From: Kiritimatiellota bacterium B12222
GTDB taxonomy: Bacteria; Verrucomicrobiota; Kiritimatiellia; SS1-B-03-39; UBA6053
DNA: 64,000 bases
Assembly (NCBI GenBank): GCA_029719485.1
Contig: CP120722.1
Coordinates: 2,728,001 to 2,792,000, forward strand
Reading direction: 5' to 3'
Below are positions 46,621 through 55,394 of this stretch, piece after piece (positions within the stretch are counted from its first letter, which is position 1; each line of letters opens with the position of its first letter). The notes under the pieces were generated by a model, which worked only from the letters and a program-made list of their open reading frames with translations, had not been told where the DNA came from and made no database searches. The position numbers and the translations under genes are program-made.

Positions 46621-47820
46621 ATGAGATACATCACATATACCCTCCTAGGTTTCCTGTTAAGCAGCAGCATGTCGCTTCACGCACAAAATGCTAAAAAACC
46701 ATTCCCTGTAGATATTACGAACTATGTTCGCCTGCAGTATGATGATAACGTTTACACGACCAATGCAGACTCTCCCGGAGGAATCATTTCAAGTTGGGTG
46801 ATCCTAGAACAAGTCGAATTCTTGCTGGATACCCAACGCGGAAACACTTATTTCGGTTTAAGTTACAGCCCGACCTATAAATATTATGAAGATCGTCCTG
46901 GAGATAAAGAGGATTGGAATCAGGACCTAAACTTTAAGTTAAGTCACGATTTCACTCCCCGTACCAGCGTGAACGTAGGTTACATTTTCCGTTATTCTGA
47001 TGAACCCTCTATTGAAACAGGGGACGTTACTTTCCGGAACAATAATGATTATTACTTCAATGCTGTTGATGTTTCAGTAGTTACCCAAGTGGTCCCTGAA
47101 AAAACCTCATTAAAATTCAGCGGACGTTACGTAGATTACGCTTATGTTGATGATCAAGTGGCCGAAACCAGTGATTATCAGGATGCCACTGCTGGATTTG
47201 ATGTAATTCAAGTAATGGATCCAAGCTCGACCCTCGCATTGCAACTGCGTTATTCGGATTTGCAATACAAAGATAACTTCCGTTCCTCAGACACGACTCA
47301 AGCAGGTTTGGCATATAACAAAACCTTCAACCCAAAATTTACGGGTGAAATTCGTGGTGGATATGAGTCTTTAAAACCAACGGATGAAAATGCGCAAGAT
47401 TCTGACAATCCTTATGTGGATGCAACATTGCGTTATGAACCGCTGAAAGGAAATCGTTTTGCAGTGGGCCTGGGTTACAATCAAGCGAAGTCACCTGTGA
47501 ACACCTTCACCTTACAAGAGCGTTTCGTAGCTTCCGGTTCTTACTCCACAGATCTGACAGCTTTGCTGACCTTAGACCTTGCGGGCTATTATTCATTAGG
47601 CAACTTCTCCGAAGGAAATGCTACAGTCGTTTATGATCCTGAAGTAAACTCTACAGGTGATGAAACCATCATAACTTTTATCGCAACATTAAGCTACGAA
47701 TTGAACGTTCGTAACTCCTTAGTGTTAAATTACACTTACACCGAATTGGAATCCGAAGTTCGTCCTGACAGCGATTATGACCGTAATCGTGGTTCATTGG
47801 GCTGGCAGTACAACTTCTAA
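46621..47820 (+). CDS. Outer membrane beta-barrel protein, polysaccharide cluster
   Basis: 399 residues with a signal peptide (about 1-21, SLHAQ) and a run of amphipathic strands with aromatic residues in alternation (YFGLSYSPTYKYYED, TSVNVGYIFRYSD, SLVLNYTYTELES), ending in a terminal Phe (LGWQYNF) as needed for BAM-mediated insertion. About 16-18 strands seem likely. Such barrels are commonly found beside Wza/Wzc genes in PVC and related bacteria and may form or support the export channel. A strong terminator follows at 47861-47898. Confidence 0.85.
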   Translation: MRYITYTLLGFLLSSSMSLHAQNAKKPFPVDITNYVRLQYDDNVYTTNADSPGGIISSWVILEQVEFLLDTQRGNTYFGLSYSPTYKYYEDRPGDKEDWNQDLNFKLSHDFTPRTSVNVGYIFRYSDEPSIETGDVTFRNNNDYYFNAVDVSVVTQVVPEKTSLKFSGRYVDYAYVDDQVAETSDYQDATAGFDVIQVMDPSSTLALQLRYSDLQYKDNFRSSDTTQAGLAYNKTFNPKFTGEIRGGYESLKPTDENAQDSDNPYVDATLRYEPLKGNRFAVGLGYNQAKSPVNTFTLQERFVASGSYSTDLTALLTLDLAGYYSLGNFSEGNATVVYDPEVNSTGDETIITFIATLSYELNVRNSLVLNYTYTELESEVRPDSDYDRNRGSLGWQYNF

Positions 47821-47860
47821 TTTGACTCAAGTTAAGAATTGAATCTTTTTAATTAGAATT

Positions 47861-47898
47861 CCGGCGTACTGGTTTTACCGCTCGTACGCCGGTTTTTT
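47861..47898 (+). terminator. Rho-independent terminator
   Basis: A perfect 9-bp stem, CCGGCGTAC (47861-47869) with GTACGCCGG (47884-47892), has a 14-base loop and six Ts (47893-47898). It separates the barrel gene from the wzc-like gene, so the latter needs its own promoter or read-through. Confidence 0.92.
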
Positions 47899-47923
47899 AT
47901 CAGGGTAAGACCTCGAGGGTACT

Positions 47924-50062
47924 ATGGATCATTTGAAGGACACACAGGACGAAAACTCACTCCACTTTCTAGATTATTGGAGGGTGATTAAATCCCGAAA
48001 AGAAATCATTCTCATTGTGATGGTGATGGTGATGATAACGGGCGTAATTGTTACCAACTTTATGGACAAGCGCTACAAATCGACTTGTCGCATCCGAATT
48101 AATGAAGACTCACAGAATCTTCAGGTTTTTAATATGCGGAGCATGGGAGGGAATTCTTATAATCCATATTTCTTGCTTACCGAATTGGAGATTTTACGAT
48201 CTGAATCCGTATTAGGTACCGTCTTAGAGAACTTGGATCTCGCCCAAAAATACGCAGAAGAGTTCAATTATTCAGGCGGAGAATTGCCTCGCAAAAAGGC
48301 TATGGAAATCCTGAAAAATCGCATCAGTGTCCAACAAAATCGCAACACCAACAGTATTGATATTATTGCGGTTTCTTCTGATCCTGTACAAGCCGCCCGC
48401 ATCGCAAATGAAATTGCGATTGTCTATGGTGAACAACGTATTGAACAAAGTATTGCTCAAGTACGCACAGGATTAGACACCTTAGAAACATTAATGGAAG
48501 AAGAAAATCAAAAGGTGATTGCTGCGGAAGACCGTTTAGAAGAAATTCGTGAAGAACTGGATCTCAATACGATTAATTACGGCGTGCGTATTACGGCTGA
48601 ATCAGAACGGGTCCGTCAATTACAAGCTGACTTAATGGCGTACCGTGTGGATATGTTGACACGGAAAGCCCGTTTAGAACAATTGGAGAATTTGCAAGGG
48701 GAAGGCCTCATTAATTCATTGTTGATGACCGTTCCCGATCAAAGTTTGGAAATGTTGAGAAATCAACAAACTGATTTCGAAATTCAACTTTCAATGCAGC
48801 TACAGAACTTAGGTGAAAATCACCCGGACGTTCGTCAAGTGAAAGAAGGGTTAAGAAGAACTAACGAAAAGTTAGAGGGTGCTATCAACGGAATTAAAGC
48901 CGGTCTTAAAACAGATTATTTGGTGGCTAAAAGTCGGGTAGATGCACTGGAATCAGAACTAGAATTGGTTGAAGATGCTGAACGAGATGCACAAAGTCGC
49001 AAACTTTTACCTTTTGAACGTGCTGAACGTGAAGTGAGGGTGAAAAGATCTATTTTGGCCTCACTGCAAGCACGTGCAGCCCAAGAAGGTGTTGATGTCG
49101 CACTACCTCGGGTGCCGATCGAAATTTTTGAACGTGCCATTCCAGCCGATCTCAATGAATTTTACACCCCCAATTACGTCGTAAATATTGCATTATCCCT
49201 CTTCTTGGGTGGGTTCTGCGGTGTGGGACTGGCCTTCTTCATTGAGTATCTCGATACCTCAGTCAAAACCGTGGATGACGTAGAGCGCTATTTGAACACT
49301 TCAGTGATTGGCGTTATACCTCAGAAGGTGAAAACCTTAAATATTGAAGGCATTGAAAGCCCTCATTCTGAATCCTATCGCGTGTTGCGAACGAATCTCC
49401 AATTTTCCAGGGATGGGAAATCTGGTGGCGCCTTTGCGGTAGCTTCTGGTGGAGTAGGGGAAGGGAAATCTACGACCCTATTTAACTTGGCATTCGTGTG
49501 TGCGGCCATGGGAGATAAAGTACTTATTGTCGATTCAGACATGCGTCGTCCAGTGCAACACAAAATCATGGGCGTCTCTAATCGATATGGATTGGTGAAT
49601 GTTTTAATGCGCGATATGCCGATTGAAGACGCCATCAAAACTACAGATTTCGATAACTTGCATTTCCTGCCCAGTGGTCAGCTGCCTAAACACTCAGTTG
49701 GGATGCTAGACACACAGCGGGTTCGGGATTTGATTACCAACTTGAAAGCCCGCTATGATTACGTCTTTTTTGATTCACCACCGATTATGGGAATTAGTGA
49801 TTCCTCTATTCTGGCCAGTGAAGTTGATGGCGTAATGCTAGTCGTTCAATACCGTAAATACCCCAGACAAATGTCTGCACGGGCGAAACGTTTGGTTGAA
49901 AATGTTGGTGGAAATATTGCCGGTGTTGTATTAAACAATATCAATATTCTCCGCGATGATTATTATTATTACAATTCTTATTACACACACTATTCTGATC
50001 CTGTTGAGGATACAGAAGAACGGGATACAGGTTCTAAAGGCCCTGCACAGGAGCGTTTCTAA
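47924..50062 (+). CDS. wzc: Polysaccharide co-polymerase with BY-kinase domain (Wzc-like)
   Basis: 712 residues. Wzz domain with one membrane helix at about 25-46 and another at about 415-440, enclosing a periplasmic coiled-coil part. The cytosolic tyrosine kinase domain follows, with Walker A GVGEGKST (about 508-516), Walker A' VLIVDSDMRRP and Walker B VFFDSPP. The Tyr-rich tail (DDYYYYNSYYTHYSD, about 678-692) is the expected autophosphorylation site. It controls chain length and export of a surface polysaccharide. GAGGG lies four bases before the ATG. The stop codon abuts the wza ATG directly. Confidence 0.95.
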   Translation: MDHLKDTQDENSLHFLDYWRVIKSRKEIILIVMVMVMITGVIVTNFMDKRYKSTCRIRINEDSQNLQVFNMRSMGGNSYNPYFLLTELEILRSESVLGTVLENLDLAQKYAEEFNYSGGELPRKKAMEILKNRISVQQNRNTNSIDIIAVSSDPVQAARIANEIAIVYGEQRIEQSIAQVRTGLDTLETLMEEENQKVIAAEDRLEEIREELDLNTINYGVRITAESERVRQLQADLMAYRVDMLTRKARLEQLENLQGEGLINSLLMTVPDQSLEMLRNQQTDFEIQLSMQLQNLGENHPDVRQVKEGLRRTNEKLEGAINGIKAGLKTDYLVAKSRVDALESELELVEDAERDAQSRKLLPFERAEREVRVKRSILASLQARAAQEGVDVALPRVPIEIFERAIPADLNEFYTPNYVVNIALSLFLGGFCGVGLAFFIEYLDTSVKTVDDVERYLNTSVIGVIPQKVKTLNIEGIESPHSESYRVLRTNLQFSRDGKSGGAFAVASGGVGEGKSTTLFNLAFVCAAMGDKVLIVDSDMRRPVQHKIMGVSNRYGLVNVLMRDMPIEDAIKTTDFDNLHFLPSGQLPKHSVGMLDTQRVRDLITNLKARYDYVFFDSPPIMGISDSSILASEVDGVMLVVQYRKYPRQMSARAKRLVENVGGNIAGVVLNNINILRDDYYYYNSYYTHYSDPVEDTEERDTGSKGPAQERF

Positions 50063-50926
50063 ATGACAGGTAACAAAATTCATTTCTCTCTCATCTCTAC
50101 TTTGTTTATGGGGCTGTTGTTTCTTACAGGTTGTAAAAGCGCCCCCCCCGAAGAAGGTTCACGTAAAGAATATGAATACGTACCTCCCGTCATGATCTCA
50201 GCGCCCCCTGTACTCATAGAGTCCCCCAAGGCCGATTCTGATGAGGACCTTTCTGCAGATGAAGACGTAGACGTCTCCGAAGAGGACGAAGAATCTGGGG
50301 AACAGAAAAAAGGATTCTTTGCCCGTTTATTCTCCAAAGATTCTGACCATGATGAAGATATGCCTACAGTCATACGGGTAGGGGACAATCAGGTGGTTGA
50401 ACTTGATGAAGATGGCAATCCGATTGAATCCGGCAAACCCTTAGAACATGTCTACCATCTACAAGTCGGAGATGCGTTATTTGTAACCTTATCGGGTTCC
50501 GGAGGTCTGAATGAGCAAATCGAAACTTTGGTAGACAATGAAGGTAAAATTAAATTACGGTTCATTGGTAGTGTCAAAGCCGTTGGACTCAGTGCCACCG
50601 AATTAGAACGTGAAATCAAAGCCGAATACACGGAGCGTCAAAAAATCTATAAAGATCTAACTGTACGCGTAGTTGTGCCCAATAACTTTTATTTTATTGG
50701 GGGTGAAGTGCGGCAGGCTGGACGTTTCCCTTTGGTAGGCCGGGTGACCTTAAGTCAAGCCATCGTCGCTGCGGGTAACTTTACCGAGTGGGCCTCAAAT
50801 GAGGTGGTTTTGGTTCGTAACAATGAAAAAGTGATCATTAACTATAAACGTATTCGAAAAAATCCGAATTTAGACTTCGAGTTATTGACCGGTGACACGA
50901 TCACAGTGGGCCGTTCTACGTTTTAA
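50063..50926 (+). CDS. wza: Polysaccharide export lipoprotein (Wza-like)
   Basis: 287 residues. Lipoprotein signal with lipobox LTGC (Cys24). Residues about 55-100 are an acidic, low-complexity insert (ADEDVDVSEEDEE). The poly-export domain (YHLQVGDALFVTLSG, VDNEGKIKLRFIGSVKAVGL) and one SLBB domain (NNFYFIGGEVRQAGRFPLVG, AIVAAGNF) follow. It would form the outer-membrane export pore with the Wzc-like protein. It is shorter than E. coli Wza (about 379 residues) and has fewer SLBB repeats, so the nearby beta-barrel may complete the outer membrane channel. Confidence 0.93.
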   Translation: MTGNKIHFSLISTLFMGLLFLTGCKSAPPEEGSRKEYEYVPPVMISAPPVLIESPKADSDEDLSADEDVDVSEEDEESGEQKKGFFARLFSKDSDHDEDMPTVIRVGDNQVVELDEDGNPIESGKPLEHVYHLQVGDALFVTLSGSGGLNEQIETLVDNEGKIKLRFIGSVKAVGLSATELEREIKAEYTERQKIYKDLTVRVVVPNNFYFIGGEVRQAGRFPLVGRVTLSQAIVAAGNFTEWASNEVVLVRNNEKVIINYKRIRKNPNLDFELLTGDTITVGRSTF

Positions 50927-50932
50927 AGGTTT

Positions 50933-52840
50933 ATGGGTAGTCGCCGAAGAAAATCTAAACGTCGGAAAGGGAGTGTAGCATCACCTACACAAGACTTTCC
51001 GACCTTTCGTCGATTTTGGATTCTAGCTTTATTCAGTGCACTCTTGGGGATGGTTACCCTCTTTGGGGGAACCCGAATGTGGGCTGCGGGACCTTTCTTG
51101 ATTCCCTTGTTGCTCTTAGGCTCAGGCTTCCTCTTTTTTACATTTTGGCAAAGTAACCATACTCATAAAACCCTCGCCTTACCCAGGGATTTCTTTTTTT
51201 GGATACTGCTCCTCCTCTATGTGGGGATAAGGGCTGCATTCTTTTCTTCCGTTCCTTATGAAACATGGACGGAAATGGGGTTTTTATTTATAGCCTGGAT
51301 TCTTTATGGTCTTTTTTCTGATCTCGGGAATCAATCAGGAACCTGGACCCTGGTCGCTTTTTTCCTTTTAGCCACAGTGTTGGCTCACGCCTTATGGGCC
51401 TTGTCCCTACACTGGCACGAATCGGCCATGGTGCTGTGGCTCCCACGCCCTGCACAATATGGTATGCGCGCCAGTGGCACCTTTATTTGTCCCAACCACT
51501 TTGCTCATTTCATTCAAATGGGAACGGTATTGGCATTGGGGATTTTATTCACCCCCAAAGCACGGCTAAGTTTACGCTTATTTGCAGCCTACGTTTTGAT
51601 TCCATGCCTAATCATACAAGTACTCACTCATTCCCGTTCAGGATTAATTGGAACCTTTGTGGGCTTGAGCGTTATTTTATTTGGTAAAGCCTTGCGGAAA
51701 GGGTGGAAGCGAACGGTAGGGTCTTTGTTGGTCATCGGCCTAAGCGCTTTCATTTGCATTTATGCGTTAATTCAATTTTACCCTCCGATGCGGGCACGCA
51801 TGGTTCGGGATGTGGATACCAATATTCGGATTACGCAAATATGGCCGGATACTTGGTCAATGATTCAAGCTGAAGGATTTTGGGGAACGGCACCGGGTGT
51901 TTACATTCACACCTTTCCTCAGTACCGGGAACATTTTAATAGTTCTCGGCTCTATTTAGAATATGCTCATAATGAATTTTTAAATACTCTAGCCGAATAT
52001 GGGTGGTTGGCTTCATTCTTTATTCTGGGCCTCTGTTGTTGGATGGTCGGCATTTGGATAAAAGCCATCGTCAAAACAAAATCGGATCAAAGCGCAATGA
52101 TCCCGATCATGATGCTGGCTTTAATGGCGAGCACCATGGCACATGCCATATTCGATTTTAATCTCCATATCCCTGCAAACGGATTCCTGTTCGTTTCTTT
52201 GTTAGGATTACTGTATGGCGTAGGCCTACAACAAGGTGTTTGGTCGCCAGTCAAAACCACGTCGTGGAATACTACGCGCTTATACAGTCTTACAGGATCT
52301 GTGGCCTGTTTAATACTGATTCCCTTTGTTGTGAAAATGATGATGGCGAGTTGGGCGGAGCATCAAATGAAAATGGCAACAGACCTGGAGCAAAAGGCCA
52401 AATATGCAGAAGAAATTCTCACTTGGGATTCCTGGAATTCATTAGGATGGACCTTGCAAGGAGACGATTACAATCAACAAGCCTTCTTCATGCATGATCC
52501 AGAACAAAAACAAGACTTGATCAAACAAAGTCGGAAAGCATATGAACAAGCCATCGCACGGAATCCTTATGATAAATCCGCACGGGCCGGGTTGGTAAAG
52601 TTAGCGCGTAGTGAACAAAACAATGAACTCGCTTTGGAGTTAATTGAAAACTTAAGCACCATTTCTCCTTTTGATGTAAGTATTTTAATTCAACAGGGAT
52701 TGATTCTTCGAGAGTTAGGACGAAATCAAGAGGCGCTAGAAGTCTTTGAAAAAGTAGAGAAAATGCAGGGAAATGCCAGCCGTCAGGTGACACTCAATAT
52801 TCGAAGTCTTCGACGCATTTTAGCCGATGATAAAAAATGA
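50933..52840 (+). CDS. O-antigen ligase/polymerase (Wzy/WaaL family) with C-terminal TPR
   Basis: 635 residues with about 12 membrane helices. The O-antigen ligase pattern is visible in the large periplasmic loop (RITQIWPDTWSMIQAEGFWGTAPGVY and YLEYAHNEFLNTLAEYG, in pieces; SRSG before it). Residues about 500-625 form tetratricopeptide-like repeats (AYEQAIARNPYDKSARAGL, EALEVFEKVEKMQG). The N-terminus is strongly basic (GSRRRKSKRRKGS). It either polymerises the repeat unit or ligates the polymer to a carrier, and these two roles cannot be told apart by sequence. Last gene of the export block. Confidence 0.88.
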   Translation: MGSRRRKSKRRKGSVASPTQDFPTFRRFWILALFSALLGMVTLFGGTRMWAAGPFLIPLLLLGSGFLFFTFWQSNHTHKTLALPRDFFFWILLLLYVGIRAAFFSSVPYETWTEMGFLFIAWILYGLFSDLGNQSGTWTLVAFFLLATVLAHALWALSLHWHESAMVLWLPRPAQYGMRASGTFICPNHFAHFIQMGTVLALGILFTPKARLSLRLFAAYVLIPCLIIQVLTHSRSGLIGTFVGLSVILFGKALRKGWKRTVGSLLVIGLSAFICIYALIQFYPPMRARMVRDVDTNIRITQIWPDTWSMIQAEGFWGTAPGVYIHTFPQYREHFNSSRLYLEYAHNEFLNTLAEYGWLASFFILGLCCWMVGIWIKAIVKTKSDQSAMIPIMMLALMASTMAHAIFDFNLHIPANGFLFVSLLGLLYGVGLQQGVWSPVKTTSWNTTRLYSLTGSVACLILIPFVVKMMMASWAEHQMKMATDLEQKAKYAEEILTWDSWNSLGWTLQGDDYNQQAFFMHDPEQKQDLIKQSRKAYEQAIARNPYDKSARAGLVKLARSEQNNELALELIENLSTISPFDVSILIQQGLILRELGRNQEALEVFEKVEKMQGNASRQVTLNIRSLRRILADDKK

Positions 52841-52860
52841 CATTTTTCTTCCCCTCATTG

Positions 52861-52890
52861 TTGACAGTCAATGGGGTCTTGCTGTATAAG
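52861..52890 (+). promoter_or_regulatory. Sigma-70-type promoter of tRNA-Cys
   Basis: Perfect -35 TTGACA at 52861-52866 and -10 TATAAG at 52885-52890 (five of six), 18-base spacer. The tRNA begins 15 bases after the -10 box. Confidence 0.78.
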
Positions 52891-52904
52891 CGTCGCTCAC
52901 CAAT

Positions 52905-52981
52905 GGCGTGGTGGCAGAGTGGTCTAATGCGCGGGATTGCAAATCCTGTATTCGTCGGTTCGAATCCGACCCACGCCTCCA
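52905..52981 (+). tRNA. tRNA-Cys (anticodon GCA)
   Basis: All four arms fold. The acceptor stem GGCGTGG pairs with CCACGCC. The anticodon loop TTGCAAA gives GCA at the centre of a five-pair stem. The T arm is GTCGG TTCGAAT CCGAC. The discriminator is U73, the identity base of tRNA-Cys, and the CCA end is encoded (52979-52981). A strong promoter precedes it and gcvH starts 22 bases after it, with no terminator between. Confidence 0.97.
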
Positions 52982-53003
52982 TTTTCTCTCAGAGGACAAT
53001 AAC

Positions 53004-53387
53004 ATGCTAGTTCCCGAAGATTTAAAGTATACCGAAAGTCACGAGTGGGTACGTTTAGAAAATGGTCTTTGCCGTGTAGGCATTACCGAATTTGCTCAAA
53101 GCCAATTGGCTGACCTTACCTTTGTTGATTTACCTGAAGTGGGGAGCACGGTTGAAGCGGGGGATGAAGTAGCGGTTGTTGAATCAGTAAAAGCTGCTTC
53201 TGATGTTTACGCTCCGCTGTCAGGTGAAGTTGTGGAAGCCAATGATGCGTTAAGTGATTCACCCGAAAAAATTAATGAAGATTCATTTGGTGAGGGGTGG
53301 TTGTTTGTAATCAAACCTGAGGATCCCGCAGCCTTAGAGGCCTTACTCACAGCAGAGGCTTACCGCGAGTTACTCCCGAAGGAATGA
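53004..53387 (+). CDS. gcvH: Glycine cleavage system H protein
   Basis: 127-residue lipoyl carrier that shuttles the aminomethyl group between P, T and L proteins. The motif [16 protein letters not shown] carries the lipoylated lysine, and [13 protein letters not shown] is the conserved N-terminus. The ATG at 53004 follows an AGAGGA site; the frame is open upstream into the tRNA but that part is not coding. gcvT and gcvP are not in the window. It overlaps lipB by four bases, so the substrate and one enzyme of lipoylation are co-translated. Confidence 0.97.
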   Translation: MLVPEDLKYTESHEWVRLENGLCRVGITEFAQSQLADLTFVDLPEVGSTVEAGDEVAVVESVKAASDVYAPLSGEVVEANDALSDSPEKINEDSFGEGWLFVIKPEDPAALEALLTAEAYRELLPKE

Positions 53388-54070
53388 CGCCTTCACGATT
53401 TTGTATTTTTGACAAACCGCTTCCTTATCCGGAAGCGGTTTCTTTGCAGGAAGAGCTCGTGAAAGCACGGCTCGCAGACGAAATTCCTGACACCTTCCTC
53501 CTGTTACAGCATCCACCTGTCATCACGCTGGGACGTCGGGGTCGACGCTCTTTCTTGCTGGCCAGTGAGGAGGCGTTGGCTCAAGAGGGCATTTCTGTAT
53601 TTACCTCTTCACGCGGAGGAGACGTCACCTATCATGGTCCGGGTCAATGGGTACTCTATCCCATACTTAAATTAAGTCGAAATGAAATGGGGGCACATGG
53701 TTATTTGCATGCGCTCGAATCAGTCTCCCTCCAAACCGCAATTCATTTTGGCATCGATGCCTTTCGCAAGGAAGGCAAAGCTGGGGCTTGGTGTGCAGAA
53801 GGAAAGTTTTCAGCCGTGGGATTTAAATTCTCACGCTGGGTCACTTCACACGGCTTAAGTTTAAACGTACGCCCGAATTTAGGAGCCTTTGATTTGATTG
53901 TAGGCTGTGGGCTCGTTGGAGAGCGCGTCGCGTCATTTAAATCGGTCTTAGGAGATCAGTGCCCCGACATGGACAGGGTGGCTGAAGTCATTCGAGAACA
54001 GATAGAACACATCTTTCAACGTTCACTGGTCGACATCTCCGAAAAGCAGCTGCTTAGCCCACAAATCTAA
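53384..54070 (+). CDS. lipB: Octanoyl-(acyl carrier protein) protein octanoyltransferase
   Basis: 228 residues. Moves octanoyl from ACP to a lipoyl domain such as that of GcvH. LipB motifs: [52 protein letters not shown] with the catalytic lysine, and the GCGL segment with the likely catalytic Cys. It is coupled to gcvH by an ATGA overlap. Its 3' end overlaps the tail of the convergent transporter gene by 17 bases. lipA is not in the window. Confidence 0.95.
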   Translation: MTPSRFCIFDKPLPYPEAVSLQEELVKARLADEIPDTFLLLQHPPVITLGRRGRRSFLLASEEALAQEGISVFTSSRGGDVTYHGPGQWVLYPILKLSRNEMGAHGYLHALESVSLQTAIHFGIDAFRKEGKAGAWCAEGKFSAVGFKFSRWVTSHGLSLNVRPNLGAFDLIVGCGLVGERVASFKSVLGDQCPDMDRVAEVIREQIEHIFQRSLVDISEKQLLSPQI

Positions 54071-55385
54071 AATAGCGTAAGTAAATATACAGGCTAGAAA
54101 TAGCTACACTGATCAGCAGCGTGGGGAAACCCAACTTAAAGAAATCTCCAAAACTCAATTTGTACTTATTCTTCCGGGCAATTTGAGTGACCACAACATT
54201 TGCAGAGGCACCAATCAGCGTGCCGTTACCGCCCAAACATGCACCTAAGGCCAAGGACCAGTAGAGAGGTTCGGCGATCGTTTGAAGGGCTTCTGCACTG
54301 TTGGGGTCTAGCCCTGCCGTTTCACAAAACCCTGGGATGATGGAATTTAAAATAGGAATAAAGGAAATCACCAGAGGGATGTTATCTAAGAAGGCGCTGG
54401 CAAGGGCACTGAACCATAAAACCGCTAACGCGGTAATCAATAAATTCCCTTTTGTGAGATCGATCACATGGTTGCCTAACACTTCAAATAGTCCATTTTC
54501 TTCGAGTGCACCCACCATCATAAACAGCCCAATGAAGAACATAATGGTACTCCATTCCAGTTTAGCCAAGGCATGATGAATGTCCTGTTTGCAGATCAAA
54601 CACATCAAAAAACCACCTGCCAACGCAATAATGCCTGTATCTACTCCGATGGTATGGCTTAAAAAGAATCCCAGCAACACCAAGCCCATACAGGGAAGTG
54701 CCAGTTTTAATCGTTTGGGATGAATAATGGCCAATTGCGGTTCCGCCTGCATTAAATTACTTTTTGCAGCTTCAGAAACTTTGAATTGATTTCCTAAACG
54801 AAACTTCACGATCAAACCCAGAACCAACAGAATAATCAACGCAATCGGACCTAAATTTATAAAGAAATCGTTAAAAGTTAAATGCGTTTTGGAGCCAATA
54901 ATAATATTGGGCGGATCTCCGACCAAGGTACCTGTCCCCCCGATATTGGAAAAAATAGCTTCTAAAATGAGGAAGGGGGTCGTGGGGATTTCCAGTAATT
55001 GAGTGATCAATATCGTAATGGGAGCGATCAAAATAATGGTGGTTACATTATCTAAAAAGGCCGAAAGCACAGCGGTGACCAACAACATTAAAATAAGCAG
55101 TCGAGGGCCATCTCCTTTAGTAACTTGTGCAGTTACGATCGCAATCCATTCAAATAGCCCTGTAGATGCAAGAATATTTACACACATCATCATGCCAATA
55201 AGCAGGAAAATCACATTCAGATCAATTCTTTCTGCGGCCGCATGATAATGAATTTGATGCGTACAAATTAAGAGCGCGGCCCCTAAGATTGCGGTTATCG
55301 TTTTATCGACTTTCTCGGTGGCAATGAAGAAATAGGCGATCAAAAAGATGATCAATGAAGGAATAAACGTGGTGGGCTCAGGCAT
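54054..55385 (-). CDS. Ion transporter, ArsB/NhaD superfamily (Na+/H+ antiporter-like)
   Basis: 443 residues with about 11-12 membrane helices. The superfamily signature occurs in two halves: SAFLDNVTTIILIAPITI with TGTLVGDPPNIIIG in the first, and SAFLDNIPLVISFIPIL with GGNGTLIGASANVVV in the second, an inverted repeat topology with a conserved Asp-Asn pair. This fits NhaD-type sodium/proton antiporters or related anion transporters, and the ion is not decidable here. The gene directly follows the EIIA-CBS regulator (nine bases gap). An ArsB role is unlikely since no arsR or arsC is near. Confidence 0.88.
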   Translation of the reverse strand: MPEPTTFIPSLIIFLIAYFFIATEKVDKTITAILGAALLICTHQIHYHAAAERIDLNVIFLLIGMMMCVNILASTGLFEWIAIVTAQVTKGDGPRLLILMLLVTAVLSAFLDNVTTIILIAPITILITQLLEIPTTPFLILEAIFSNIGGTGTLVGDPPNIIIGSKTHLTFNDFFINLGPIALIILLVLGLIVKFRLGNQFKVSEAAKSNLMQAEPQLAIIHPKRLKLALPCMGLVLLGFFLSHTIGVDTGIIALAGGFLMCLICKQDIHHALAKLEWSTIMFFIGLFMMVGALEENGLFEVLGNHVIDLTKGNLLITALAVLWFSALASAFLDNIPLVISFIPILNSIIPGFCETAGLDPNSAEALQTIAEPLYWSLALGACLGGNGTLIGASANVVVTQIARKNKYKLSFGDFFKLGFPTLLISVAISSLYIYLRYFRFVG

Positions 55386-55394
55386 GATCGTAAG

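Noticed and set aside
54054..55385. Arsenite pump ArsB
   Set aside because: Same superfamily, but no arsR, arsC or arsA is near and the linked regulator is EIIA-CBS.
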